This document shows positions 40,269 through 48,507 of a DNA stretch of 64,000 nt, in pieces (the first letter of the stretch is position 1; the number at the start of each line of letters is the position of its first letter). Both the position numbers and the translations under genes were made by a program. The stretch is taken from NCBI RefSeq assembly GCF_031082405.1, contig NZ_JAVHJU010000051.1, forward strand, positions 124,001 to 188,000, given 5' to 3'. Below the pieces are notes generated by a model. The model did not search any database, was not told the DNA's origin, and worked only from the letters and a program-made list of their open reading frames with translations. This DNA comes from Amycolatopsis sp. A133 (lineage in GTDB: Bacteria; Actinomycetota; Actinomycetes; Mycobacteriales; Pseudonocardiaceae).

Positions 40269-41343
40269 TGGCGTTCTTCGCCCGCTCCACCGACTCGTCC
40301 GACGCCGGCCCTTCGGGGTTTTCGGTGGCGAGCGCCTGGTTGAGCTCGACGAAGGGCCGCATCCGCCGCTCGTAAGCCGCGAAGGCCTCCTCGTACCCGG
40401 CCCGGCCGAGTTCCTGCGCGAGGACGTACGCGCCGACCAGTGCGAGGCTCGTCCCCTGGCCCGACAGCGGCGAAGCGCAGTAGCCGGCGTCGCCGACGAG
40501 CACGACCCGGCCCGCCGACCAGCGGTCCAGGTGGATCTGGGCCATGGCGTCGAAGTAGAACACGTCCGCCTCGGCCATCGCCTCCAGCAGCTTGGGCACC
40601 TCCCAGCCGACGCCGGCGAGCCGCTCGGCGATCAGCCGCTTCTGCTCCGGGACGGTCAGCCGCGGCAGCGGGTCCGAGCCGAAGCCCAGCGTCACGCGGA
40701 GCTCGGTGTTGTCCCGGACCGGGTAGGCCACGCCCCCGGTGTGCTCGTGCCGGAACCAGACCTGCCAGTCCTCCAGGCCGAGGAAGTTGGCCGTGGGGAA
40801 GATGGCCAGGTACTGCCCGAGGTGGCGGATGAAGTCCTCCTCCGGGCCGAACACGAGCCGCCGCACGACCGAGTGCAGGCCGTCCGCCCCGACGACCAGG
40901 TCGAACGTCCGGAAGCCGCCGTGCTCGAACTCGACGCGCACACCGTGCGCCTCTTCGGTGAGCGCCGTGATCGAGTCGCCGAAGACGTACTCGACGTCAG
41001 TGGCCTCGCCGAGGATCGAGACGACGTCGTCGCGCAGGAGCTCGATGTCGTCGCTGTCGAGCCGTCCGCTGCTGAAGGTGTGCTCCTCCGACCGCAAGAG
41101 CTCGTGGCCGTCGCCGTCCACCACGGACATCCCGCGCATGCGGGTGCGCACCGCCCGCATCCGGTCGCCGAGGCCCAGCCGGTCGAGGACGTCGAGCGCG
41201 ACCCCGCGCACGTCGATCGCCTGGCCGCCGGTGCGCGGGCCGGGCGTCCGCTCGACCACGGTCACCGACCAGCCTTCGCGCGCCAGGAACCGGGCCAGGG
41301 TGCCACCGGCGACACCGGCGCCGGAGATCAGGACGTTCCGCAT
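40255..41343 (-). CDS. FAD-dependent monooxygenase (PHBH-type)
   Basis: 362 residues. It has the FAD dinucleotide motif VLISGAGVAGGTLA (about 4-17) and a second FAD motif RVVLVGDAGYCASPLSGQGTSLAL (about 280-303); DLVVGADGLHSVVRR is the DG motif that binds FAD/NAD(P)H. Such enzymes hydroxylate aromatic or antibiotic-like compounds with O2. ATG 41343 has GGAGGAAAC at the right distance. It diverges from the GntR-TetR regulator and a palindromic operator lies between them, so expression is probably induced by its substrate. The stop overlaps the end of the EphE-like gene by 14 bases. Confidence 0.92.
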   Translation of the reverse strand: MRNVLISGAGVAGGTLARFLAREGWSVTVVERTPGPRTGGQAIDVRGVALDVLDRLGLGDRMRAVRTRMRGMSVVDGDGHELLRSEEHTFSSGRLDSDDIELLRDDVVSILGEATDVEYVFGDSITALTEEAHGVRVEFEHGGFRTFDLVVGADGLHSVVRRLVFGPEEDFIRHLGQYLAIFPTANFLGLEDWQVWFRHEHTGGVAYPVRDNTELRVTLGFGSDPLPRLTVPEQKRLIAERLAGVGWEVPKLLEAMAEADVFYFDAMAQIHLDRWSAGRVVLVGDAGYCASPLSGQGTSLALVGAYVLAQELGRAGYEEAFAAYERRMRPFVELNQALATENPEGPASDESVERAKNAISLG

Positions 41344-41405
41344 GTTTCCTCCAGAGTTGTACGCTTACCGGCACCACCTTGGAGATCACGCAGGAAAATG
41401 GCCAT

Positions 41406-41438
41406 TTCTGTACTAGTACAGAAGGCCGTCTGTACTAG
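41406..41438. promoter_or_regulatory. Operator for the GntR-TetR hybrid regulator
   Basis: A perfect 18-bp palindrome TTCTGTACTAGTACAGAA (41406-41423) and a second partial copy TCTGTACTAG (41429-41438) lie 15-47 bases before the regulator's GTG and about 63-95 bases before the monooxygenase start. TACTAG resembles a -10 element, so binding would block transcription both ways. Confidence 0.75.
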
Positions 41439-41452
41439 GTCAGGAGACCGCC

Positions 41453-42334
41453 GTGAAGTACGTGGCCATCGCCGACGAGCTGCGCGACCGGATCGCGCGC
41501 GGCGAGCTCCCGCCGGGCGCGCGCGTGCCTTCGACCCGGCGGCTCGCGACCGACCACGGCGTCGCCATGGCGACCGCGGCGAAGGCGCTCGCCCTGCTGA
41601 GCCAGGAAGGGGTCGTGCTGGCGGAGCCGCGGTCGGGCATGTTCGTAGCGAGCCGGGAACGCCGTGGCGGGCCGCGCGGGCTGACCCGCGAACAGCTCGT
41701 GCGGACCGCCATCGCGATCGCCGACGCCGAAGGCCTCGGCGCGCTTTCCATGCGCGGGGTCGCGGCCCGCCTCGGCGTCGCGGCGATGGCGCCGTACCGG
41801 TACGTGCGGGGCAAGGACGAGCTGGTGCTGCTCATGGCCGACACCGCGTTCGGCGAGCGCGGCTACCCGGCCACCCCGCGCGGCGACTGGCGGGAGCGCC
41901 TGACGCTCGGCGGCCGGACGCTGTGGTCGCTCTACAAGCGGCACCCGTGGCTCGCCCAGCTCGGACCGCTCACCCGGCCGCTGGCCCTGCGCAACCTCGG
42001 CATGCACGGCGAGTGGGCACTGGCGGCGCTGGCCGAACTGGACGTCGACGCGGCGACCCTGTGCGACCTGCACGTCCTGTTCTTCAGCTACGTCCAAGGC
42101 ATCGCGATCCACCTCGAACGCGAGCAGAACGCACTGGCCTCGTCCGGGCTCTCCGAGGAGCAGTGGATCGACCTGCAGACCCCGGCCCTGGAGGCGATGA
42201 GCGCCGGCCGGCCGGTGTTCGCCAAGATGCTCCGCGAACTCGGCGGCACCGGCTACGACCTCGTCCTTGACGACCTCTTCGAGTCGGGGATGCGGGCGCT
42301 GCTCGACGGCCTGGCGCTGCGGTTCGGGCGTTAG
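41453..42334 (+). CDS. GntR-TetR hybrid transcriptional regulator
   Basis: 293 residues. The first 70 residues are a GntR winged helix (IADELRDRIARGELPPGARVPSTRRLATDHGVAMATAAKALALLSQEGVV); residues about 78-125 form a TetR helix-turn-helix (LVRTAIAIADAEGLGALSMRGVAARLGVAAMAPYRYVRGKDEL), followed by a TetR C-terminal ligand domain. So one chain carries two DNA-binding domains. Such hybrids are known in actinobacteria but few are studied. It faces a flavin monooxygenase gene with a strong palindrome between them, suggesting control of that gene and itself in response to a small ligand. GTG 41453 follows an AGGAGAC SD. Confidence 0.93.
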   Translation: MKYVAIADELRDRIARGELPPGARVPSTRRLATDHGVAMATAAKALALLSQEGVVLAEPRSGMFVASRERRGGPRGLTREQLVRTAIAIADAEGLGALSMRGVAARLGVAAMAPYRYVRGKDELVLLMADTAFGERGYPATPRGDWRERLTLGGRTLWSLYKRHPWLAQLGPLTRPLALRNLGMHGEWALAALAELDVDAATLCDLHVLFFSYVQGIAIHLEREQNALASSGLSEEQWIDLQTPALEAMSAGRPVFAKMLRELGGTGYDLVLDDLFESGMRALLDGLALRFGR

Positions 42335-43515
42335 GCCGCGCAGGAGCCGGTCGACACGTTCGCCGTCTGCGACGCCGCCGCCTCGACTTCGGCGCGCACC
42401 TGCTCGGACGTGAGCGTGAAGCCCGTCTCCGGGTCCTCCACCGCCGCGCCGAAGACAACGCCGATGACCTTGCCGTCCGGGGTCACCATCGGGCCGCCGG
42501 AGTTGCCGCTGCGGATCTCGGCGCGGACCGTGAAGACGTCCCGCTGCACGGTGTTCGCCTCGTAGATGTCCGGGCCGCGCAGGTTGATCCGGCCGCGCAC
42601 GCGGGCCGGCGTCGCCCGGTACGGGCCGTCGAGCGGGTAGCCGAGCACGACCGCGCTGTCGCCCGCCCGCGCCGTCTCCGGCGCGAACTGCAGCGGCTCG
42701 GCCCGCAGCCGCGGCACGGCGAGCACCGCGATGTCGACCTCCGGGTCGAAGTAGACGACGCGGGCCGGGTAGTCGCCCTGGGTCGTCTCGATGCCGACGG
42801 TGTCGGTGCCCGCCACGACGTGCGCGTTCGTCATCACCCGCTGCGGCGCGATCACGAACCCGCTGCCTTCGAGCGACCGCGAGCACGAGCTGGCGCTGCC
42901 GCGGATCTTGACCACGCTGCCGTGCAGCTGCTGGACGATCCCGCTGCTCTGCAGGGCCGGGTCCGGCGGCGAGGTGTCCGCCATCGGCGTCTTCTGGAAC
43001 GGGTCCACGATGGACGGGAAGCCGGACGCGTCGAGCAGCTTGCGCAGCTGGCTCGGCAGCCCCTGCGCGGCCTCCGGCATGGCGTCGTTGACCTTGCCGA
43101 GCACCACCGAGTTGTTGATCGCCTTGGGCAGCCACGGCAGGCCGGACACCGTCGTCAGCGGCGTCGCGATCAGCCACGCCACCACGAACACGACCATGGC
43201 CTGCACGACCGCACCGAGCGTCTTGTCGATGCCGGAGAGCTTGTCCGGGTTGATCTTCTGCCGCAGCCGCCGTCCGACGTAGACGCCGATCGCTTCGCCG
43301 AACGCGACCAGGAAGACCACCGTCGCCACCGCGAAGGCGACCTTCCAGACGGCGTCGTCGAAGAACGAGACCACGACCGGCGCGAGCTTGACCCCGGCGA
43401 CCGCACCGAGCACGACACCGACGAGCGACGGCAGCGCGATGATCACGCCCTGGAACGCGCCGGACACGGCCGCCAGCAGGGCCAGCAGCAGCACCAGCAC
43501 ATCGACCCAGTTCAC
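42331..43515 (-). CDS. marP: MarP membrane-anchored serine protease
   Basis: 394 residues. A CvpA-like domain of four membrane helices (about 1-130) anchors an extracytoplasmic trypsin-like domain. The triad is His in TNAHVV (about 230), Asp in DPEVDIAVLAV (about 261) and Ser in RSGNSGGP (about 339). Cys in SASSCSRS (about 208) and the Cys before the last two residues match the disulfide of M. tuberculosis MarP (Rv3671c). There it protects the cell against acid and oxidative stress by processing periplasmic targets. The stop overlaps the end of the convergent regulator gene (42331-42334). NUDIX, thioredoxin-like and Nth genes precede it in the operon, as in M. tuberculosis. Confidence 0.95.
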   Translation of the reverse strand: MNWVDVLVLLLALLAAVSGAFQGVIIALPSLVGVVLGAVAGVKLAPVVVSFFDDAVWKVAFAVATVVFLVAFGEAIGVYVGRRLRQKINPDKLSGIDKTLGAVVQAMVVFVVAWLIATPLTTVSGLPWLPKAINNSVVLGKVNDAMPEAAQGLPSQLRKLLDASGFPSIVDPFQKTPMADTSPPDPALQSSGIVQQLHGSVVKIRGSASSCSRSLEGSGFVIAPQRVMTNAHVVAGTDTVGIETTQGDYPARVVYFDPEVDIAVLAVPRLRAEPLQFAPETARAGDSAVVLGYPLDGPYRATPARVRGRINLRGPDIYEANTVQRDVFTVRAEIRSGNSGGPMVTPDGKVIGVVFGAAVEDPETGFTLTSEQVRAEVEAAASQTANVSTGSCAA

Positions 43516-43519
43516 GGCG

Positions 43520-44215
43520 TCACTCCCCTGCCAACCGCGCCTCGAACGCGGCCAGCGCCTCGTCGAGGTCCCGGACGTCGCCCGGGTCCCATTCGCGCTC
43601 CCAGCCTCCCAGGCTCAGCAGCACCGACAGCAACCCGGCGGTGAACCCCCAGACGAACAGCCCGCCGACCTCGAAGGCCGGGCCCTTCCACGGCGCGCCG
43701 GCCTTCTTGACCGTGAACCGGTTGGCCGGGTCGACCAGGTCGGCGATGGCGACGCGCGCGACGGACGCCGTCTCGCCCGGGTCGACCGCGCGCACCGGCG
43801 ACGGTTCCGCCCAGTGCGCCAGCACCGGCGTCACGGCGAACCGGGACACCGGGACGAACAGCTCCGGCAGGACCGCGATCGGCCGGACGCCGGAGGGGAC
43901 CACGCCGGTCTCTTCTTCGGCTTCGCGCAGCGCGGTGCCGACCGGGCCGCCGTCGCCCTCCTCGGCGCCGCCGCCGGGGAAGGCGACCTGCCCGGCGTGC
44001 GAGCCCAGCGTGTCGGCCCGGCGCTGGAGCAGGACGTCCGGCTCGCCGTCGGCTTCGCGCTCGCCGAAGAGGATGAGCACCGCGGCGGGCCGCGTATAGG
44101 CGTCCTCGGGCGGGCTGAACCGCGTGAACGTCTTCGAATCGACCTCGGCACTCACCTTGACCAGCGGCCGGAGCCACTCGGGAACCGACTCCGGTTCGAC
44201 CAGCGGTCCGATCAC
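43520..44215 (-). CDS. NUDIX hydrolase, CoA diphosphatase type
   Basis: 231 residues. The CoA-Nudix signature LLQRRADTLGSHAGQVAFPGG (about 63-83, shortened here) lies directly before the Nudix box GGAEEGDGG...REAEEETGV (about 83-102). It should cleave CoA or its derivatives to phosphopantetheine and 3',5'-ADP. GTG 44215 overlaps the stop of the thioredoxin-like gene (GTGA), and four bases separate its stop from marP, so the operon nth - thioredoxin - NUDIX - marP is tightly coupled. Counterpart of Rv3672c. Confidence 0.93.
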   Translation of the reverse strand: MIGPLVEPESVPEWLRPLVKVSAEVDSKTFTRFSPPEDAYTRPAAVLILFGEREADGEPDVLLQRRADTLGSHAGQVAFPGGGAEEGDGGPVGTALREAEEETGVVPSGVRPIAVLPELFVPVSRFAVTPVLAHWAEPSPVRAVDPGETASVARVAIADLVDPANRFTVKKAGAPWKGPAFEVGGLFVWGFTAGLLSVLLSLGGWEREWDPGDVRDLDEALAAFEARLAGE

Positions 44216-44811
44216 GATGCCCCCTCGACTGCCGCGCGCACCTGGTCAGTGTTCACGAACGAGCGGGGATTGGCGATGAACCGCACCTCACCGCCCGCGG
44301 TGACCAGGTAGGACGCCGGGAGCGTCGACGGCACCTTCAGCGCGGTCCGGACGGGCCCGCTGCCCCCGTCCCCGTCGAACACCGACGGCAGGCGCACCCC
44401 CAGCTTCGCCAGCAGCTCCAGGCCGTCCTTCGCCGGGCTCTGCACCTGGACGCCGAGAACCCGGATCGCGCCCGGCTGCCGCGCGTACTCCTGGAGCACG
44501 GGCAGCTCGGTCCGGCACGGCTCGCACCACGACGCCCACACGTTGACCAGCGCCGGAGCGCCGGCGAGGGCCTTGCCGACGTCGACGCGCACGCCGTCGC
44601 CGAGGCAGTCCGCCGTGACGCCTTCGAACTGCTTCACCGGCTGCGCCGCGCCCGGCGCCGGGCACGGCTGGAGCGCCGCCGCGGACCGGGCGGGCCCGAG
44701 GTCCCCGGACGGCTTCGCGGCGGTGTCGTCACCCCCGCGCGGCAGCAGCGCGACGATCAGCGCCACCGCCAGCACGGCGGCCGCGAGGGCCCACCGGGTG
44801 ACTCTCGTCAC
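44212..44811 (-). CDS. Membrane-anchored thioredoxin-like (TlpA/ResA-type) protein
   Basis: 199 residues. A signal anchor (RWALAAAVLAVALIVALLP) exposes a thioredoxin domain outside the membrane. The active site is WASWCEPC (about residues 92-99) in 'VNVWASWCEPCRTELPVLQEYA'; the cis-Pro region is VPSTLPASYLV. TlpA/ResA-type proteins reduce periplasmic disulfides, for example in cytochrome c maturation or secreted proteins. An extra Cys pair (QPCPAPG, TADCLGDG) lies before the active site. GTG 44811 overlaps the nth stop (GTGA). Counterpart of Rv3673c. Confidence 0.92.
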   Translation of the reverse strand: MTRVTRWALAAAVLAVALIVALLPRGGDDTAAKPSGDLGPARSAAALQPCPAPGAAQPVKQFEGVTADCLGDGVRVDVGKALAGAPALVNVWASWCEPCRTELPVLQEYARQPGAIRVLGVQVQSPAKDGLELLAKLGVRLPSVFDGDGGSGPVRTALKVPSTLPASYLVTAGGEVRFIANPRSFVNTDQVRAAVEGAS

Positions 44812-45569
44812 CGGGGCGCCGCCAGCGCCAGGATGTGGTCCTTTTCGACGCCTTTGACCAGCTTCGCGGCTTCCTCGAAGCCGGTCGGGCCGGTGCCGTA
44901 CGACGGGCAGTCCTTGGCCAGCGGGCAGGCGCCGCAGGCCGGCTTCTTCGCGTGGCAGACGCGGCGGCCGTGGAAGATCACCCGGTGCGAGAGCATCGTC
45001 CACTCCTTGCGGGGGATCAGCTCGCCGACCACGTGCTCGACCTTGACCGGGTCCTCCTCCGCCGTCCAGCCCCAGCGCCGGACCAGCCGGCCGAAGTGGG
45101 TGTCGACGGTGATGCCCGGGACGTCGAAGGCGTTGCCGAGCACGACGTTGGCCGTCTTGCGGCCGACGCCGGGCAGGGTCACCAGGTCCTCGAGCTTGGC
45201 CGGGACCTCGCCGTCGAAGCGCTCGACCAGCGCCGCGCCCAGGCCCATCACGGAGTTCGCCTTGGCCCGGTAGAAGCCGGTGCTGCGGAGGTACTCCTCC
45301 AGCTCGGCGCGGTCGGCGCCCGCGTAGTCGGCGGCGGTCCGGTAGCGCTTGAACAGCGCCGGAGTGACGAGGTTCACCCGGACGTCGGTGGTCTGCGCGG
45401 ACAGCACGACCGCGACCAGCAGTTCCAGTGGTGTGGTGAAGTCGAGCTCGCAGTGGGCGTCCGGATACACGTCGTCCAAGCAACGCTTCATCCGCCTGGC
45501 GCGTCTCACCAGAGCTAACCGGCTTTCACCAGCGCCCTCACGGGGGGCGTTCGTGGTGGCAGGTGGCAC
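44808..45569 (-). CDS. nth: Endonuclease III
   Basis: 253 residues. A DNA glycosylase/AP-lyase that removes oxidised pyrimidines. The helix-hairpin-helix is LVTLPGVGRKTANVVLG (about 126-142) with the catalytic Lys; the catalytic Asp is in TVDTHFGRL (about 155); the [4Fe-4S] cluster Cys are CHAKKPACGACPLAKDC near residues 205-221. The N-terminal segment SRLALVRRARRMKRCL belongs to the family, so GTG 45569 is reasonable although no SD is seen. First gene of the nth-marP operon, counterpart of Rv3674c. Confidence 0.96.
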   Translation of the reverse strand: MPPATTNAPREGAGESRLALVRRARRMKRCLDDVYPDAHCELDFTTPLELLVAVVLSAQTTDVRVNLVTPALFKRYRTAADYAGADRAELEEYLRSTGFYRAKANSVMGLGAALVERFDGEVPAKLEDLVTLPGVGRKTANVVLGNAFDVPGITVDTHFGRLVRRWGWTAEEDPVKVEHVVGELIPRKEWTMLSHRVIFHGRRVCHAKKPACGACPLAKDCPSYGTGPTGFEEAAKLVKGVEKDHILALAAPR

Positions 45570-45717
45570 CCCGATAGCCTACGGGCGCCGTCGGACGAGC
45601 CGGTGACTGCACCGGTCGACGACCGACACGCCAGAGCACCACCTCGGCGCGTTTTCCGGCCGCCATGAGCGAGGATCTGGAGTAGATGCTTTTCAACGAG
45701 TGTTTCGGGGTCCGGTC

Positions 45718-45969
45718 ATGACCGTCTGGTTCGTCATCCTGGTCCCCCTGGTCATCATGTTCTTCGCGCTCTTCATGGAGCGGGTGGAGAGCAGGCTCAA
45801 GCACGTCGCGGTGCAGGAGAACGAGGTCGAAGAGTTCCTCGAGCAGGCGCAGCCCAACGAGGTCAGGGCGCTCTACGGGCACGGCATCGGCCGTGCGCTG
45901 GAGCTGTTCCGGCTGCGTAGGCTGGGCGGACGGGCAGCCAGGCTACGCGCGCGTCGCGTGCGGAGTTAG
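45718..45969 (+). CDS. Small single-pass membrane protein (Rv3675 position)
   Basis: 83 residues. One N-terminal membrane helix (TVWFVILVPLVIMFFALFM) is followed by a charged cytoplasmic tail with an amphipathic segment (RLKHVAVQENEVEEFLEQAQPNEVRALYGHGIGRALELFRLRR) and a basic end. Position between nth and crp matches Rv3675. Start uncertain: ATG 45718 has only GGGG upstream, and a GTG at 45700 would add six residues. Function unknown; a membrane adaptor is one possibility. Confidence 0.65.
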   Translation: MTVWFVILVPLVIMFFALFMERVESRLKHVAVQENEVEEFLEQAQPNEVRALYGHGIGRALELFRLRRLGGRAARLRARRVRS

Positions 45970-46036
45970 GCTCCACGTTCGAACGAGATCGTTTCCGCCG
46001 TACGCGAGTCCGGCGAGCGATCTCGCGAGTACGCCC

Positions 46037-46066
46037 TAGACTGACGCGCAAGTGATCGGCGTCACG
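46037..46066 (+). promoter_or_regulatory. crp promoter with autoregulatory CRP site
   Basis: A -10 hexamer TAGACT (46037-46042) is followed nine bases later by AGTGATCGGCGTCACG (46051-46066), a perfect GTGA-N6-TCAC CRP box. It would lie just downstream of the start point, so CRP should repress its own gene. A further inverted repeat TCACGCTCC...GGAGCGTGA follows in the leader. Confidence 0.7.
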
Positions 46067-46118
46067 CTCCTCCACACACGGGGGAGCGTGATCGTTTCTC
46101 GACGAGGAGGCACCCGAG

Positions 46119-46793
46119 GTGGACGAAACCCTGGCCCGTGCGGGCATTTTCCAGGGTGTGGAGCCGGCAGCGGCGGAGGCGCTGGCCCAGACCTTGGAAT
46201 CCGTGGAGTTCCCCCGCGGCCACGTCATCTTCAACGAGGGTGAACCGGGCGACAAGCTGTACATCATCCAGTCCGGCAAGGTGAAGATCGGCCGCAAGTC
46301 CCCGGACGGCCGCGAGAACCTGCTGGGCATCTTCGGCCCGTCGGACATGTTCGGCGAGCTGTCCATCTTCGACCCCGGCCCCCGGACGTCGAGCGCGACC
46401 ACGGTCACCGAGGTCCGCGCGGTCACCATGGACCGCCCGGCCCTGCGCCAGTGGATCTCGACCCGCCCGGAGATCGCCGAGCAGCTGCTGCGCGTGGTCG
46501 CGCGCCGCCTGCGCCGGACGAACAACATGGTCGCGGAACTGATCTTCACCGACGTCCCGGGCCGCGTGGCGCGGGCGCTGCTGCAGCTCGCGCAGCGGTT
46601 CGGCAGCCAGGAGGCGGGCCTGCTGCGGGTCACGCACGACCTGACGCAGGAAGAGATCGCCCAGTACGTCGGCGCCTCGCGCGAGACCGTCAACAAGGCG
46701 CTCGCCGACTTCGCGCACCGCGGCTGGCTGCGGCTCGAGGGCAAGAGCGTGCTGATCCTGGACCCGGAGCGGCTGGCCCGCCGGGCTCGCTGA
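46119..46793 (+). CDS. crp: cAMP receptor-type global regulator
   Basis: 224 residues. An N-terminal cyclic-nucleotide-binding domain with PGDKLYIIQSGKVKIG and the phosphate-binding cassette FGELSIFDPGPRTSSAT (about 83-98; Glu and Arg contact cAMP) is followed by the C-terminal winged helix with QEEIAQYVGASRETVNKALADF. Equivalent to Rv3676 of M. tuberculosis. GTG 46119 has GAGGAGG eight bases upstream. A CRP site overlaps the promoter, so autoregulation is expected, and another site is found at 57988. A strong terminator follows the gene. Confidence 0.97.
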   Translation: MDETLARAGIFQGVEPAAAEALAQTLESVEFPRGHVIFNEGEPGDKLYIIQSGKVKIGRKSPDGRENLLGIFGPSDMFGELSIFDPGPRTSSATTVTEVRAVTMDRPALRQWISTRPEIAEQLLRVVARRLRRTNNMVAELIFTDVPGRVARALLQLAQRFGSQEAGLLRVTHDLTQEEIAQYVGASRETVNKALADFAHRGWLRLEGKSVLILDPERLARRAR

Positions 46794-46806
46794 TCTTCTT
46801 ACGTCG

Positions 46807-46840
46807 AAGGCCTCCTCACCCCGGCGGGTGAGGAGGCCTT
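46807..46840 (+). terminator. Terminator of crp
   Basis: A perfect 15-bp stem (46807-46821 with 46826-46840) closes on CGGC and is followed by CTTCGT, beginning 14 bases after the crp stop. Confidence 0.9.
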
Positions 46841-46857
46841 CTTCGTGTCCCATAACA

Positions 46858-46986
46858 AAGAGCCGGGCGCCACCCCCGACGTGGCGCACCGGCTCTTCGT
46901 TGTTGCGCGGACCATCCCCCGACGATCCGCGCTCCCCGCCCTCCGGGCCAGGCCCCGACCCGTGTGCCGGAGGGAGCTGGGTTTTT
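46858..46986. other. Two further strong hairpins in the crp-MFS gap
   Basis: Hairpin A: AAGAGCCGG/CCGGCTCTT (46858-46866, 46889-46897) plus an inner GCGCCAC/GTGGCGC. Hairpin B: CCCTCCGG/CCGGAGGG (46939-46946, 46967-46974), followed by a GTTTTT run at 46981-46986, a textbook intrinsic terminator. Stacked structures in a 420-base gap could insulate crp, or frame a short RNA between 46850 and 46986. The rest of the gap to 47176 shows nothing clear. Confidence 0.5.
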
Positions 46987-47176
46987 CTGTGCTGTTGTTC
47001 AACCATCACGGCCCATACCCACGAATTCAAGGCCATTCACTCTCAAGGACGCCGTCCGGGCCGTTTCGTTGCAGGAGTCCACGGAGAATATCCTGAGTGT
47101 TACCCGATCGAGATCTCTCGCATCGGTCCCAAGATCCACTCCGGTCGGCCGGTGACGCACCTGACCGGCAAATAAC

Positions 47177-47206
47177 TGGTACTGACGTACCACTCTGCGG
47201 CATACT
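47177..47206 (+). promoter_or_regulatory. MFS gene promoter with TGGTAC palindrome
   Basis: TGGTACTGACGTACCA (47177-47192) is an inverted repeat with a four-base centre, just before the -10-like CATACT (47201-47206). The GTG start follows at 47214. A local repressor could bind here; no regulator gene is adjacent. Confidence 0.5.
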
Positions 47207-47213
47207 CGTACGC

Positions 47214-48467
47214 GTGTCCCAGTCTGCCTCGAACCACGAAAGCCGCACGTCCCTCGCCGACTACCGCACCGCGCTGACGAACCGCGCCGCGCGACGGCCC
47301 GCGGTCGCGGCCGTGCTCGCCCGCCTGCCGATCGCCATGATCGGCATCTCGGCCCTGCTCTACGTCCAGCGCGAAACCGGTTCCTTCGCCGTCGCCGGGC
47401 TCGTCTCGGCCAGTTCACTCGTCGGGGTCTCGGTGGGCGCGGTGGTGCAGGGCAGGCTGATCGACCGGTTCGGGCCGACGCGGCCGCTGCTCGTCTTCGC
47501 CCTGCTGTCCGCGCTCTCGATGGCCGCGCTGGTGACGGTGATCGAGTCGCACGCCGCGACCGCCGTGATGGTCACCCTCGGCGCCGTCACCGGGCTGTCG
47601 GAGCCGATGGTCGGGTCGGCGTCGCGAGCGCTGTGGGCGCGGCTGCTCCCGCCGGGTGGCGCGCGCAACGCCGCGTTCTCGTACGAGGCGATCAGCATGG
47701 AGGTCTTTTTCATCCTCGGCCCCGGCGTGGCCGGGCTGCTGGTCATGGCGCCGTGGGCGGGCACCGGCCTGGTGCTGGGCGTCGCGCTGCAGTTCACCGG
47801 TGCGCTGCTGTTCGCCCTGAGCCCGGCGGTGCGGGCTTGGGGTCCCTCCGCGGGATCGCAGGGATCGCTGCTGGGCGCGCTGGCGAGCCCGGGCATGCGG
47901 ACGCTCGCGCTGGCCGCGCTCGGCTTCGGCGTCGTGATCGGGTTCGTCGAGGTCGCCGTGCCGGCGTCGGCCACCGAAGCGGGCCATGCCTCCGTGGGTG
48001 GCCTGCTGCTGTCGGCGTGGTCGCTGAGCTCGGTCGCGTTCGGCGTCGCCTACAGCCTGCGGCCGTGGCCGCGGCGGATGGGGCTGCGGCTGCCGGCGCT
48101 GCTCGGCGGGTTCGGCGCGCTGGTCGCGCTGCTCGCGTGGCCGTCTTCGCTGTGGGGCCTGGCGCTGATGATGCTGCTGGCGGGCGCGTTGATCACCCCG
48201 CAGTCGACGGCCCACTCGGCGGCGATCGAGGTGGTCGCGCCGGCCGGGACCGCGGCGGAGGCGTTCGGCTGGGTGCTCACCGCCGTGACGCTGGGGCTGG
48301 CGGCCGGCCAGTCGATCAGCGGGTACGTCGTCGAGCACGCCGGCCCGGGCGCGGCGTTCCTGGCGGCGAGCGCGGCCGGGCTGGCGCTCGCGGTGGTCGT
48401 GTGGCTGCTGCGCGGCACGGTCCGGGCGCCCCAGTCCGCTCCGGAGCCTTCGCTGGTCAACGCGTAG
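47214..48467 (+). CDS. MFS efflux transporter
   Basis: 417 residues with 12 predicted membrane segments. The loop 2-3 motif VVQGRLIDRFGPTRPLL (about 77-93; G-x-x-x-DRFG-R) is the MFS signature A; loop 8-9 carries RPWPRRMGLRLP. No substrate-specific motif is visible. GTG 47214 has CATACT seven bases before it, so the mRNA is near-leaderless. A 16-bp palindrome upstream suggests local regulation. It may export a toxic or signalling compound. Confidence 0.9.
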   Translation: MSQSASNHESRTSLADYRTALTNRAARRPAVAAVLARLPIAMIGISALLYVQRETGSFAVAGLVSASSLVGVSVGAVVQGRLIDRFGPTRPLLVFALLSALSMAALVTVIESHAATAVMVTLGAVTGLSEPMVGSASRALWARLLPPGGARNAAFSYEAISMEVFFILGPGVAGLLVMAPWAGTGLVLGVALQFTGALLFALSPAVRAWGPSAGSQGSLLGALASPGMRTLALAALGFGVVIGFVEVAVPASATEAGHASVGGLLLSAWSLSSVAFGVAYSLRPWPRRMGLRLPALLGGFGALVALLAWPSSLWGLALMMLLAGALITPQSTAHSAAIEVVAPAGTAAEAFGWVLTAVTLGLAAGQSISGYVVEHAGPGAAFLAASAAGLALAVVVWLLRGTVRAPQSAPEPSLVNA

Positions 48468-48478
48468 CCCGGCCGTTT

Positions 48479-48501
48479 TTGTCGGTGCCGGCGGCTAGCT
48501 T
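48479..48501 (+). promoter_or_regulatory. PafBC (RecA-NDp) consensus promoter of the DnaN paralogue
   Basis: TTGTCGGTG (48479-48487), eight bases, TAGCTT (48496-48501), six bases and ATG 48508. This matches the LexA-independent DNA-damage promoter TTGTCRGTG-N8-TAgnnT at every defined position. The spacing is identical to the two EspG-like promoters. A leaderless transcript would begin at or next to the ATG. Confidence 0.8.
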
Positions 48502-48507
48502 GCCGTC

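Noticed and set aside
45976..45985. CGTTCGAACG palindrome as an SOS box
   Set aside because: The half-sites are not separated by the four bases required by the TCGAAC-N4-GTTCGA consensus.
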